DNA from: Muriicola marianensis
GTDB taxonomy: Bacteria; Bacteroidota; Bacteroidia; Flavobacteriales; Flavobacteriaceae
Length of the DNA stretch: 64,000 nt
Assembly: GCF_014638095.1 (NCBI RefSeq)
Contig: NZ_BMFH01000001.1
Span: 248,001 to 312,000 of the forward strand
Direction: 5' to 3'
Position 1 is the stretch's first letter; each line of letters starts with the position of its first letter. Made by a program: the position numbers and the translations under genes. Shown here in pieces: positions 51,234 to 59,914 of the stretch. The notes under the pieces were generated by a model, which was not told the DNA's origin, made no database searches, and was given only the letters and a program-made list of their open reading frames with translations.

Positions 51234-51503
51234 ATGAAACGAACATTAAACACCTTAAAATCGCTTACGCTGCTAATTGCCATGTTTGCCTTCCTGGGCA
51301 CGGGAATTCTGACCTCCTGCAGGGATACCAAGAAAAAGGAAGAGACGGAAAAAACAGAGGCGGAAGCCAGCGAACACCCTGAAGGAGAGGAACACCCCGC
51401 TGCAGAAGGTGAAGAACATCCTGAGGGAGAAGAGCATCCTTCCGGGGAAGAACACCCATCTGGTGAGGAGCATCCTACCAAAAAGGATTCAACAAAGAGT
51501 TAA
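51234..51503 (+). CDS. small lipoprotein with six Glu-His-Pro repeats
   Basis: An 89-residue lipoprotein with lipobox ILTSC (Cys29). After a lysine/glutamate linker (TKKKEETEKTEAEAS) come six EHP units, mostly spaced as GEEHPxG (EGEEHPAAEGEEHPEG, then SGEEHPSGEEHPT), ending KKDSTKS. His and Glu at this density suggest metal binding or buffering at the cell surface, although no structural domain is present. The DNA of the repeats is itself a short tandem repeat (about 51368-51475), so copy number may vary. The gene is convergent with the transglutaminase gene, 9 bp apart. Confidence 0.75.
   Translation: MKRTLNTLKSLTLLIAMFAFLGTGILTSCRDTKKKEETEKTEAEASEHPEGEEHPAAEGEEHPEGEEHPSGEEHPSGEEHPTKKDSTKS
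51368..51475 (+). repeat. coding tandem repeat (GAAGAACATCC-like units)
   Basis: Imperfect 15-24-nt units around GAAGAACA(T/C)CC, each encoding GEEHP, occur six times in the lipoprotein gene at 51234. They are irregular in spacing and sequence and carry no spacer-repeat pattern, so this is not CRISPR. Confidence 0.7.
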
Positions 51504-51512
51504 GCATCCTAA

Positions 51513-52865
51513 TTAACTGTCAGGACCTCCGATTCTTTGAAACGAGAAAAAAGTTTTGGGGAAGGCGGGCGTATTTCCTATTTCCATGACGGGATAGGCC
51601 AAAAAATTGATAGGTCCGCCTACAGGGCCCGGTTCCAGCATGAGATCCCTCCCCTGCGTGAATTCTATGCGGTTGGCGGGATGTCGGCCAAAATAATAGG
51701 TGGCCAATGCCGTGTATTTATTGGCCTCACTGATATCTACGGGCCACCATTTCCCTTCTGCATAGAACTCGGCCCAGCAGTGGTAGCCGTCTATGCCCCC
51801 TTCATCCCGGTCTGATGGAATTCCGGCCCCTACCGCGAAGCGCGCCGGGATATTTGCCGATCTCGCCAGGGAAATAAAGAGCGAATGAAACTCGGTACAG
51901 TTGCCGGTGAGCGCATCACAGGCGTAATTTGCGTCCCCGGTGCCGTAGGTCCCTGCCTTGATGTATTTCATATTGTCGATGATGTAATCATACAATGCCC
52001 GCGCTTTCATGATATCTCCCTCCGCCCCCCGGGCCCCGATAATAGAATCAGCCAGCACCTGGAAGCGGTCGCCCACGGGCATCAGCAGACTGGGATTCAG
52101 GTAATCCGCCACAAAAGAATCATCTTCATAAGGGTTCTTTTCCTGCCGTACCACGTCGTATTCCAACACGATCTTTTTCCCGCTTTCTTTCGGGGAAAGC
52201 TCCATGGAAACCACCTTGTTTCCGTATGTTGATTCCTTCACGTATTGGTGCGCTACCGGAGTGTTAATCGATACATTATCAATGGTTTGCCATTCATCAG
52301 ACTGTGGTACCGGGATCCAGATCCTACCTGCTTTATCCATCTCAGGCAGGGTCACCTCATAGCGAAACCGGAAACGGTCCTCCCCTTCTATGATCCCCAG
52401 CAACTCGTTCGTGGCCTCCTCTACGGGCAGGCGATACCAAGTCTTGTCCTTCCGTTGCTTCCAGGTGTAAAAGGGCTTCCCGTTCAACTTATGGAGGGTA
52501 GTCTCGGTGACCGTCATGCTACCGGGGTCCCCTTCGAGGAAAAAATCGACGTCATATACGTCTCCACTTACATCGGCCAGGTCTACACAGGCAAAATGCC
52601 TTTGGGGTCCTAAATTGGAGAGGTATTCCGTATGTACTCGTACCAATTGGAGGCGAAGCTCTTCTTCTTCGGTCTGCAAGTAGAAATAGCCTCCCCCCTC
52701 TTCCACTTTTTCAGCGATATTGGCCTTGATACCTTCCTCGATATCAGCGGTGACCACCAGGGGGACGTCCATCGAGGCGAGGGTTTTCTGTTCTTCTTTC
52801 TGAGTTTGTTTGCAGCCAAAGGAGAATGCAAGGGCAAGGAGTAGCAAGTACTTAATACTTTTCAT
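51513..52865 (-). CDS. transglutaminase-like lipoprotein
   Basis: A 450-residue lipoprotein (FGCKQ, Cys18); the start at 52865 gives the signal directly, while an in-frame ATG 25 codons upstream does not. The transglutaminase-core triad is complete: Cys323 in GNCTEFHSLF, His362 in GYHCWAEF and Asp377 in WWPVDISEA. The N-terminal 270 residues are beta-rich with no named fold. Bacterial members may act as proteases or crosslinkers. It lies downstream of the S41-like peptidase on the same strand, 90 nt apart. Confidence 0.88.
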   Translation of the reverse strand: MKSIKYLLLLALAFSFGCKQTQKEEQKTLASMDVPLVVTADIEEGIKANIAEKVEEGGGYFYLQTEEEELRLQLVRVHTEYLSNLGPQRHFACVDLADVSGDVYDVDFFLEGDPGSMTVTETTLHKLNGKPFYTWKQRKDKTWYRLPVEEATNELLGIIEGEDRFRFRYEVTLPEMDKAGRIWIPVPQSDEWQTIDNVSINTPVAHQYVKESTYGNKVVSMELSPKESGKKIVLEYDVVRQEKNPYEDDSFVADYLNPSLLMPVGDRFQVLADSIIGARGAEGDIMKARALYDYIIDNMKYIKAGTYGTGDANYACDALTGNCTEFHSLFISLARSANIPARFAVGAGIPSDRDEGGIDGYHCWAEFYAEGKWWPVDISEANKYTALATYYFGRHPANRIEFTQGRDLMLEPGPVGGPINFLAYPVMEIGNTPAFPKTFFSFQRIGGPDS

Positions 52866-52955
52866 GGGTTTGAAGGATTTTCGGAGGTATGAAAATACGA
52901 CAATTCCCCTGTTCACCCAAGACAGGCTGTACTCATCCAAATAGGAGTTATTTAA

Positions 52956-54638
52956 TTAATTTTTCTCCTTCTCTTCCCGGGACATTTGATCCAACATGGC
53001 ACGGGCATTTTCCCCGGTGGGTCCGTCTGGGTCCAGTGAAATGGCCTTGTTGTAGAATTCCCGGGCTTTTTCAATATTGCCTGACTTCCAGAATGATTCG
53101 GCCAGGCTGTCCCAGGTATTGGCAGATTCAGGGAACAAGGACGTATTCAATTGAAAGACGTAGATGGCCTCCTGCAAGGATTCCTGGTTTAACAGATTAT
53201 AGCCGGTCTTGTTGAATTCCCCTTCAAAATCAAAGAAGGCGTAAGCCGGATCCTTAAGCATGCGCTTTGCTTCAGGTAATATTTTATCCATCTGGCCGCT
53301 GGTGAATAATTCAGTAAAGTAACGCATGGGGTCTGCAATAAAATTCTCACCTGTGAAGGACAGAGCGGCTTCCAGGGCAGGGTCCTCGTTGGTTCGGTAC
53401 TGCTCAAAGGTGAGTCCGGTGGCGATCTGGGGATACAGGGCCGGTTTGTTCTCCCACTGGGGTTTGTCCTGCCACCAGGCAAAGGACAAATAGGCGTTGA
53501 TCTTTGTGTTGGGGAGGGTGACCGGGCGATTATCTCCGTAAAAGTTAATGTTTTCGGATGTAGGCTCCCCTATGAAGATCGCGTTCGTATAATTGTGCAG
53601 TTCATTGACCAGGTTCTGACAGGCAGAAAAAGTGCGCCTTCCAAGGATCACAAAGAATTTCCCCGGCTGGTTTATCTTTTGACTGGCGATCACACCTGTG
53701 ACCACTGGCTTGTTCTTGTAATTGTTCCCTCCCCCGTTGAGACGGACATCCAGGATCAGTTTTTCCACCTCATTTTCATCGATGAAATCGAAAACCTCTT
53801 TGTAAAATTCAGGGATAGGCTGGATGGAATCGTCCTGTATCTGACTCTGGCGCACATAAATCGTTTTGTGCTCCGGCAGGTATTCATAATAACAAATTCT
53901 GTCAAGGTTTTTAAGGTAGAGAGGTGTTTCACTAAGATCCCGGGATTCCAGCCAGTCCTCACCAGGCACTACCATCCCGTACTGCCGGGGAAAACGCTCT
54001 AAGGGCACAGCCTTTACCTTTTGCTTCAAGGTTTTTCCATCTTTTTCGAGGGTAAGGGTGATGGTAGAGGAAAGCTTGCGAATCACCCCCTGGGCGTGCA
54101 GGAATTCCGGGAAGGTAAGATAATGTATGCCATAGGCTTTGACAAATTGATCATTCTCTGCCGGTACCACGGGTCGCATCTTTTTCAGGACCTCTTCCAC
54201 GGGCATACCTTCCACAGCCAGGAGCCGGGTCCCCAGGGCCGGGGCATAGTCCTTATGCACCCCCTGGAGGTAAATACCGTCATCGTATTGATACAGGACG
54301 ATGGGCAGCTGATGTATAGGGATCACATTTTCCCAGTAACCTAAAACGGTATGCCCGTATTCAAAAGAAGCCACCAGTCTGGCCAGGCCCACCAGTACTT
54401 CGTGGTCCTCCATGTTTGGAATGGCTTCGTATAGTTCAGCTACCTTCTGGTCAAAATCGGCTGCGGTTGTCTTTTTGAACAGGAATGGAAAGTCTTCATG
54501 CACAGTTTTCTGCAGGAACAACAGGTCTTCCCGGTATTGTTCGGTTGTAATGTCCATTTGAGCAGACGAATCGACCAATGTGAGTAAAACGACTGCACAG
54601 GTAATGAGCTTCTTGAGAGGAAGGGCAGGGATTTTCAT
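52956..54638 (-). CDS. S41-like exported peptidase with C-terminal TPR
   Basis: A 560-residue protein with a signal peptide ending DSSAQM (residue 27). The tail-specific-protease-like core includes KLILDVRLNGGGNN (293-306), the strand-loop typical of S41 enzymes, and RRTFSACQNL with candidate nucleophile Ser338. The usual Lys partner is not obvious, and a PDZ domain is hard to see. The C-terminal 90 residues carry a TPR pair (NTSLFPESANTWDSLAESFW, AREFYNKAISLDPDGP). Substrate unknown; activity is uncertain. It may be read through from the FdhF-like gene 69 nt upstream. Confidence 0.82.
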   Translation of the reverse strand: MKIPALPLKKLITCAVVLLTLVDSSAQMDITTEQYREDLLFLQKTVHEDFPFLFKKTTAADFDQKVAELYEAIPNMEDHEVLVGLARLVASFEYGHTVLGYWENVIPIHQLPIVLYQYDDGIYLQGVHKDYAPALGTRLLAVEGMPVEEVLKKMRPVVPAENDQFVKAYGIHYLTFPEFLHAQGVIRKLSSTITLTLEKDGKTLKQKVKAVPLERFPRQYGMVVPGEDWLESRDLSETPLYLKNLDRICYYEYLPEHKTIYVRQSQIQDDSIQPIPEFYKEVFDFIDENEVEKLILDVRLNGGGNNYKNKPVVTGVIASQKINQPGKFFVILGRRTFSACQNLVNELHNYTNAIFIGEPTSENINFYGDNRPVTLPNTKINAYLSFAWWQDKPQWENKPALYPQIATGLTFEQYRTNEDPALEAALSFTGENFIADPMRYFTELFTSGQMDKILPEAKRMLKDPAYAFFDFEGEFNKTGYNLLNQESLQEAIYVFQLNTSLFPESANTWDSLAESFWKSGNIEKAREFYNKAISLDPDGPTGENARAMLDQMSREEKEKN

Positions 54639-54707
54639 CAGGATGTTTTTATGGTTGTCTTACCTAATAAGATACAGGTTCCCTTCTTTTGTTACACAAT
54701 GGAGGCT

Positions 54708-57023
54708 TTATTCCGCTGTACTTTTGGAGATCCTGATCTTTATCGACTTGCTGATGGGGGTCCGGCTTTTTTCAGCAAAATGGTTGTGCGGTACCAGGGG
54801 GTTGGTCTCCGGGAAGTAGGCCGCCAGGTTACCAGCAGGGATGTCGTAGGGCACCACTTTGAATTTGTAGGCTGTTCTTTTTACGCCGTCATAGGAACTG
54901 GTCAGGTCGACCACAGCCTCCTTTTTTAAACCCATCTTCTCCATATCCGCGGGATGCATGAACAGTACCCGCCTCTCCTTGTATATACCCCGGTAACGGT
55001 CGTCCAGGCCATATACTGTGGTATTGAACTGGTCATGGGAACGGATGGTCATCAGCATGAATTCATCCTCTTCCAAATGGTGATCAGGCAAGGGGTTGAC
55101 CGTAAGCTTAGCGCGACCGTTCGGCAACTTGCTGAAATCCCGCTCCCTAACATTGTTGGGAAGGTAATACCCCACCCCTTTGGCACTTTCTGAGGTTTTT
55201 TCAAAACCTTTGGCCACCTGATCTATCTTCTCCCTTACCAGATTGTAATCCTCCCCCATAGCCTTCCAGTCCACCGAATGCTCCCCTTTGAAATAGGCAT
55301 TCGCGATCCCGGCCACGATCTCGATCTCGCTTTTCAGGGAGTCCGAGGCCGGTTTAAGGACCCCTTTTGAGGCCCTGACCCTCCCCATGCTATTTTCCGT
55401 GGTCACTTCCCTTTCCACACCGTCTCTGATATCTTTTTCCGACCGACCCAGGGTGGGCAGGATAAGGGCTGTTTTTCCTGTGATCAGGTGGGATCGGTTG
55501 AGTTTGGTGCTCACCTGTACGGTGAGATTGCAATTTTTTATAGCCTTAGCCGTGTAATCCGTGTCTGAAGCAGCCATAAGGAAATTTCCGCCCAGGCACA
55601 TAAATACCTTTGCCCTGCCCTGGTGCATGGCCTCCATGGCCCCTACTACATCCACCCCTGGATGGTCTGGTGGTGTAAAGCCTAAGTGTTTTTCGATCCG
55701 CTCGTTCAACCCCTTGTTCACATAATGCATGATCCCCACACTGCGGTCGCCCTGCACATTGCTATGTCCCCGAACGGGGCAGGTTCCGCTGTTGGGTTTC
55801 CCTATGGCCCCTTTCAACAACAGCAGGTTTACGTATTCTTTGATCGTGGCTACGGAATTCTTGTGTTGGGTCAGACCCATGGCCCAGCAGACGATGATCT
55901 TTTCTGCCCGGGCGAGAAAGCTGACCACTTCATCGAGTTCTGCCTCCCCTACTCCGCTCATCCCTATCAATTCTGACAGATCATACTGTTCAAGATTAGT
56001 CATAAGCGTTTCATATCCCTCAGTATATTGCTGGATGAAATCGTGATCGAAAACTCCTTTGTTCTCTTTGTCGAGGGCCGCGAGTTTCTTCAGGATAGCC
56101 TTTACCAGGGGGATGTCCTGGTTGATCCTTACCGGTAAATGCACATCGGCCAGCTGGGTACCTCCGCCCAGAATTCCTTTTGCGGTCTGTGGATTGCGGA
56201 AATTGACAAGGCCGCTCTCCAGCAACGGATTGATACTTACAATCTTCCCTCCGTTCTGCTTGCATTTTTCAAGAGCACTTAACATCCTGGGGTGGTTGGT
56301 ACCCGGATTCTGGCCGGCGATCAGGATCACCTCGGCTTCATAGAGGTCTTCCAGTTTTACAGACCCTTTCCCAATCCCAAGGGTCTCGGACAGGGCCACG
56401 CCACTCGATTCATGACACATATTTGAACAATCCGGGAGGTTATTTGTCCCCAGGGCCCTGGCAAACATCCCGTAGAGGAATGCCGCTTCGTTACTGGATC
56501 TCCCTGAGGTATAGAATATAGCTTCATCCGGATGGTCTAAGCGATGTAAGTGGTCTGCGATCATCTGGTATGCCTCCTCCCATCCAATGGGCTCATAATG
56601 CACACTGTCTTCCCGAAGCACCATGGGTTCTGTGAGCCTGCCGAATGCATTGATCTGGTAATCAGAAAAGCGAGATAATTCTTCTACAGAATACTTCCGG
56701 AAAAAGTCGGCCCCAATATGGGAGGTGGTAGCTTCATCTGCCAGGGCCTTGGCCCCGTTTTCGCAGTATTCGGCTATGGGAGATGGACTTTCCGGATCGG
56801 GCCAGGCACAGCTAGGGCAATCGAATCCGTCTTTTTGATTCATCTTAAATAGCGCAGGAAAGGAACGTATTACACCCATTTCTTTAAAGCTGTGCTTTAA
56901 AGCCTGGTACACCCCCTGAGTTCCGGCTGCAATACGCATAGGCTCCCTGATCTGCAGATCTGAGAAATCATCGGGTCCGCGATGGGATACCTTTCGTTCA
57001 GTGGATGGTTTTTGGTCTGACAT
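54708..57023 (-). CDS. FdhF/YdeP-family molybdopterin oxidoreductase
   Basis: A 771-residue cytoplasmic enzyme of the DMSO-reductase superfamily in the FdhF/YdeP (formate dehydrogenase alpha-like) branch. The N-terminus has CPSC (Cys69, Cys72) in DCPSCAWP rather than the full four-cysteine iron-sulphur motif. Cys203 in NMCHESSG is the likely molybdenum ligand. ILIAGQNPGTNHPRML, GTCPVRGHSNVQGDRSVG and the C-terminal MTIRSHDQFNTTVYG fit the cofactor-binding domains. YdeP relatives are linked to acid resistance, but the substrate is not established. It is 9 nt behind DUF7009. The cofactor operon at 17.6-24.6 kb could supply its Mo-bis-MGD. Confidence 0.92.
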   Translation of the reverse strand: MSDQKPSTERKVSHRGPDDFSDLQIREPMRIAAGTQGVYQALKHSFKEMGVIRSFPALFKMNQKDGFDCPSCAWPDPESPSPIAEYCENGAKALADEATTSHIGADFFRKYSVEELSRFSDYQINAFGRLTEPMVLREDSVHYEPIGWEEAYQMIADHLHRLDHPDEAIFYTSGRSSNEAAFLYGMFARALGTNNLPDCSNMCHESSGVALSETLGIGKGSVKLEDLYEAEVILIAGQNPGTNHPRMLSALEKCKQNGGKIVSINPLLESGLVNFRNPQTAKGILGGGTQLADVHLPVRINQDIPLVKAILKKLAALDKENKGVFDHDFIQQYTEGYETLMTNLEQYDLSELIGMSGVGEAELDEVVSFLARAEKIIVCWAMGLTQHKNSVATIKEYVNLLLLKGAIGKPNSGTCPVRGHSNVQGDRSVGIMHYVNKGLNERIEKHLGFTPPDHPGVDVVGAMEAMHQGRAKVFMCLGGNFLMAASDTDYTAKAIKNCNLTVQVSTKLNRSHLITGKTALILPTLGRSEKDIRDGVEREVTTENSMGRVRASKGVLKPASDSLKSEIEIVAGIANAYFKGEHSVDWKAMGEDYNLVREKIDQVAKGFEKTSESAKGVGYYLPNNVRERDFSKLPNGRAKLTVNPLPDHHLEEDEFMLMTIRSHDQFNTTVYGLDDRYRGIYKERRVLFMHPADMEKMGLKKEAVVDLTSSYDGVKRTAYKFKVVPYDIPAGNLAAYFPETNPLVPHNHFAEKSRTPISKSIKIRISKSTAE

Positions 57024-57032
57024 ATTCTTGAC

Positions 57033-57410
57033 TTAAACCAGGTCCTTTTTTTCAAGCTTGGGATTGGGGTAATTGTCCGACTGGTCTTCCTCTCGCCGGT
57101 CGAGGCATACAAAATCTTTTTCCAGCAACAAGTGGAGGGTAGATCCCTTGTCTGTACTTTCAATAGCCTCAAATCCTACTTTTTCGTTTTTCTCCCAACC
57201 CTCAAGCCAGGTCTCGTTCACGTACAAAGTAATCCCAAGTTCTGAAAATGCAGCATTCATTCCCGGCTCGGGAGTTTTCGCCACCGCGTAGCAAAAGACA
57301 TTGGTCTTGAAACGGGTCTCTTCCAGGAATTTCCCTTTTGAACAAAGGGTCTCCACCTCTGATTTGGTGAGTCGGAAACGGATGGAATTACCTTTTATCC
57401 TGATCTTCAT
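57033..57410 (-). CDS. DUF7009 family protein
   Basis: A 125-residue cytoplasmic protein without signal or membrane segment. It begins MKIRIKGNSIRFRLTKSEVETL, in two short motifs typical of DUF7009, then FKTNVFCYAVAKT and LGITLYVNETWLEGW. The end is acidic. The gene sits 9 nt before the FdhF/YdeP oxidoreductase. From memory the same neighbour occurs in other flavobacteria, so a chaperone or accessory role for the enzyme is plausible. The function is not known. Confidence 0.8.
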   Translation of the reverse strand: MKIRIKGNSIRFRLTKSEVETLCSKGKFLEETRFKTNVFCYAVAKTPEPGMNAAFSELGITLYVNETWLEGWEKNEKVGFEAIESTDKGSTLHLLLEKDFVCLDRREEDQSDNYPNPKLEKKDLV

Positions 57411-57523
57411 AAGTTGATGTTCCTTATTTCTGCCAAATTGTTAATACCCTAAGTTACGACAAGTATGGAAAACAGGTGTATTTATTTACAGGGTACTATT
57501 CCAAAAGAAGTATCTTGCGGCCC

Positions 57524-58465
57524 ATGAAGGTGCCCATCCCTATCCGCCTTGTTCTCATATGCTGCAGTTGGCTTGGGTTTATCCCTTCTGCGAGTGCTCA
57601 GGAATACCTGGATCTGGCTTCTGTTTCCTATACCACTTCCTTCAATAGCAATGTCCTGGATGAAGACAGGGACACGTCTATACAGGAATGGAACCTTAGC
57701 TTCGACCTGCCTTTGGTCCTAAATGAAAAAACGGCCCTCTTGTTTGGCCTTGGCACTAATAAGATCGGGGTAGAACTTATTCCTTCCCCGGAGCCAGATA
57801 CCGACCTTTATTCGATTAGTCTCAGGCTTGGTGTGAATCATGTTTTCTCAGAACGATGGTCTGCAACCTTTCTCTTGATTCCAAAGGTAGCTTCGGATTT
57901 TACAAGCGGTTTCCGTAAAGGCAATCAGATCGGAGCTGTAGCCCTGCTGACGAGTAAAAAGGATGTGCGACTGAAGTATTCCTATGGCCTGTATGCGAAC
58001 AAAGAAGAGTTTGGTCTGCTCCTGGTGCCTATTCTTGGGGTATATTACAAAAGCCCGAACGATCGCTTTGAAGCCGACGTCTTTGCTCCGGCTAGAATAG
58101 ATCTCAATTACCGGCTTGGGGAGCGCACCTCCACCGGTCTGCGTTTCGACGGACTGGGCACCTCTTTCAGTATTCAGAATCCGGGTTATCCCGATCACTA
58201 CGTGACCCGCGTATCCAATGATCTCTACGCCTATGGACAATATGAGCTTACTCCGAACATCCTTTTACGAGCGAAACTCGGGTATGCCTTCTTTCGTAAC
58301 TTTAAGGTCTATGAAAACGATGATAAGATCGGCCTGTCTTTGGCAGGAATCTTCTTTGGGGACAACAGGGAAATCCTGAATCAGGATATAAGGGACAGTT
58401 TTCAATTTAAACTGGAAATGGTGTACAGGTTTAATCTCAAACAGGAATCAAAGCAACCGCAATAA
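57524..58465 (+). CDS. DUF6268 outer-membrane beta-barrel protein
   Basis: A 313-residue protein; the start at 57524 is directly followed by a signal peptide ending PSASAQE (about residue 26), so the upstream in-frame ATG at 57476 is not needed. The mature part alternates aromatic and polar residues through about twelve strands (VSYTTSFNSNVLD, WNLSFDLPLVL, LRLGVNHVF, YGQYELTPNILLRAKLGY) and ends in a phenylalanine-rich strand, LEMVYRFNL. These features fit DUF6268. It is divergent from the DUF7009-FdhF genes across 113 bp. Confidence 0.82.
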   Translation: MKVPIPIRLVLICCSWLGFIPSASAQEYLDLASVSYTTSFNSNVLDEDRDTSIQEWNLSFDLPLVLNEKTALLFGLGTNKIGVELIPSPEPDTDLYSISLRLGVNHVFSERWSATFLLIPKVASDFTSGFRKGNQIGAVALLTSKKDVRLKYSYGLYANKEEFGLLLVPILGVYYKSPNDRFEADVFAPARIDLNYRLGERTSTGLRFDGLGTSFSIQNPGYPDHYVTRVSNDLYAYGQYELTPNILLRAKLGYAFFRNFKVYENDDKIGLSLAGIFFGDNREILNQDIRDSFQFKLEMVYRFNLKQESKQPQ

Positions 58466-58471
58466 GGAATT

Positions 58472-58609
58472 ATGAAAAACCTAATTCGAGCCATCATCGC
58501 AGGATACGGTGCCAAGAAGATAGGTGGCGGCCGCTGTGGCTGCATCGGGACCGTTTTCGTTTTCCTCATCCTTTACTGGCTCCTGGGTTACGTCTTTAAA
58601 GTGTTCTAG
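58472..58609 (+). CDS. small membrane protein (45 aa)
   Basis: An ATG at 58472, 6 nt after the previous stop, opens a 45-codon frame ending TAG at 58607-58609. A basic N-terminal part (MKNLIRAIIAGYGAKKIGGG) is followed by RCGC and one membrane helix, IGTVFVFLILYWLLGYVF. I recall similar short flavobacterial proteins with GAKK(I/L)GGG before a single helix, but no named family. It is probably cotranscribed with the DUF6268 and MFS genes. Confidence 0.6.
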   Translation: MKNLIRAIIAGYGAKKIGGGRCGCIGTVFVFLILYWLLGYVFKVF

Positions 58610-58642
58610 GGATAATCTGTAGGAAAGCCCTACTTTTGGCGG

Positions 58643-59854
58643 GTGAAAATCCAAAGGAAATCCCAGCTGGAGTTCGTCGGGCTTATGGCAGCCCTTATGT
58701 CCATTGCAGCCCTGGCCCTGGATGCACTGCTGCCGGCACTCGACCTCATTGGCCGGGACATCGGTACTACCAGCCTTGCCCAGAACCAGTTGCTCATCAC
58801 CTTGTTCTTTCTTGGACTGGGCGTCGGCCCCCTACTCTTCGGTCCGGTTTCAGATAGCGTGGGTAGAAAACCGGTGGTTTACATAGGCTTTGGTCTATTT
58901 GTCTTTGCGAGTTTCCTCTGTGTGTTCTCCGCCAAATTCGAGACCATGATCGCCGGTAGGATCCTGCAGGGGATCGCCCTTTCAGCCCCCAGGACGATCA
59001 GTGTGGCCATGATACGCGACCGCTACAGTGGAGACCAGATGGCACGCATCCTGTCCTTTGTGGTGGTGGTCTTTATCCTCGTACCTATCGTGGCACCTAC
59101 CCTGGGGAAGTGGATCCTCGATGCCATGGGATGGGAAGCTATTTTCCATGTACAGGTGGCATTTGCCATCCTGGTAGCTCTGTGGTTCTGGAGACGACAG
59201 CCGGAGACCCTGGTCCCGGAAAAGAGAAACTCCTTTCGCTTCAGTGTCTTCATACACGGATACAAGGAGTTACTGAATTATCGTCAAACCATGATCTTCA
59301 CTTTTATCTGGGGCTTTATCACAGGTTCTTTTCTGGTATATCTCAGTACTGCACAGCAGGTATTTGAAGATCAATATCTCATGAAGGAGTCTTTCCCTTA
59401 TATTTTTGCCTGCCTGGCAATTACAATAGGCACCGCAACATTGCTCAACGGTACTTTGGTCTTGAGGTTTGGGATGCTGCGCCTGGTGACCGTTGCGCTG
59501 GGATGCTATATCCTGGTGCCCCTTCTTTTTGTGATCCTTTTTTACGGAAGTGGAAATCCCCCCTGGTGGGTCGCCCTGGGGTTTTTCGGAATGCAATTCT
59601 TCGCTGTTGGCTTCGTATTTGGTAACCTGAGGGCCCTGGCAATGGAACCGGTTGGGCATATAGCCGGTATCGGATCGGCCATTACCGGATGCATTGCTAC
59701 TGTTATGGCGGTACCCATCAGCGCCTTTATCGGTAGTTATGTAAAAGTGAGCATCCTACCGATATTCCTGGGTTTTTTGATTTGCGGGACGATGGCCTAT
59801 CTCCTGCTCGGGTATTTTTACCTGTCGAAAAGATTCAGGAATCACGGAAATTGA
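58643..59854 (+). CDS. Bcr/CflA-type major facilitator multidrug transporter
   Basis: A 403-residue MFS protein with twelve predicted helices. The early motif LDALLPALDLIGRDIG and the loop 2-3 motif GPVSDSVGRKPVVYIG (motif A) are typical of the Bcr/CflA drug-resistance subfamily. GRILQGIALSAPRTISVAMIRDRY gives the helix 4-5 signature, in two blocks. The start codon is GTG at 58643, 33 nt after the small membrane protein. The substrate is unknown; relatives export bicyclomycin or chloramphenicol. Confidence 0.9.
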   Translation: MKIQRKSQLEFVGLMAALMSIAALALDALLPALDLIGRDIGTTSLAQNQLLITLFFLGLGVGPLLFGPVSDSVGRKPVVYIGFGLFVFASFLCVFSAKFETMIAGRILQGIALSAPRTISVAMIRDRYSGDQMARILSFVVVVFILVPIVAPTLGKWILDAMGWEAIFHVQVAFAILVALWFWRRQPETLVPEKRNSFRFSVFIHGYKELLNYRQTMIFTFIWGFITGSFLVYLSTAQQVFEDQYLMKESFPYIFACLAITIGTATLLNGTLVLRFGMLRLVTVALGCYILVPLLFVILFYGSGNPPWWVALGFFGMQFFAVGFVFGNLRALAMEPVGHIAGIGSAITGCIATVMAVPISAFIGSYVKVSILPIFLGFLICGTMAYLLLGYFYLSKRFRNHGN

Positions 59855-59914
59855 ATCGGAGGTTTTGAAACATTCTAAGCAGTATTCTTATCTTTATCCC
59901 CTAATGATTTTTGA

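Noticed and set aside
51368-51475. Repeats in the EHP lipoprotein considered as a CRISPR array
   Set aside because: Units are short, in frame and coding, with no unique spacers of constant length.
59855-59914. Manganese (yybP-ykoY) riboswitch upstream of the TerC gene
   Set aside because: Only 60 nt separate it from the MFS stop, and no aptamer-like helices are visible.
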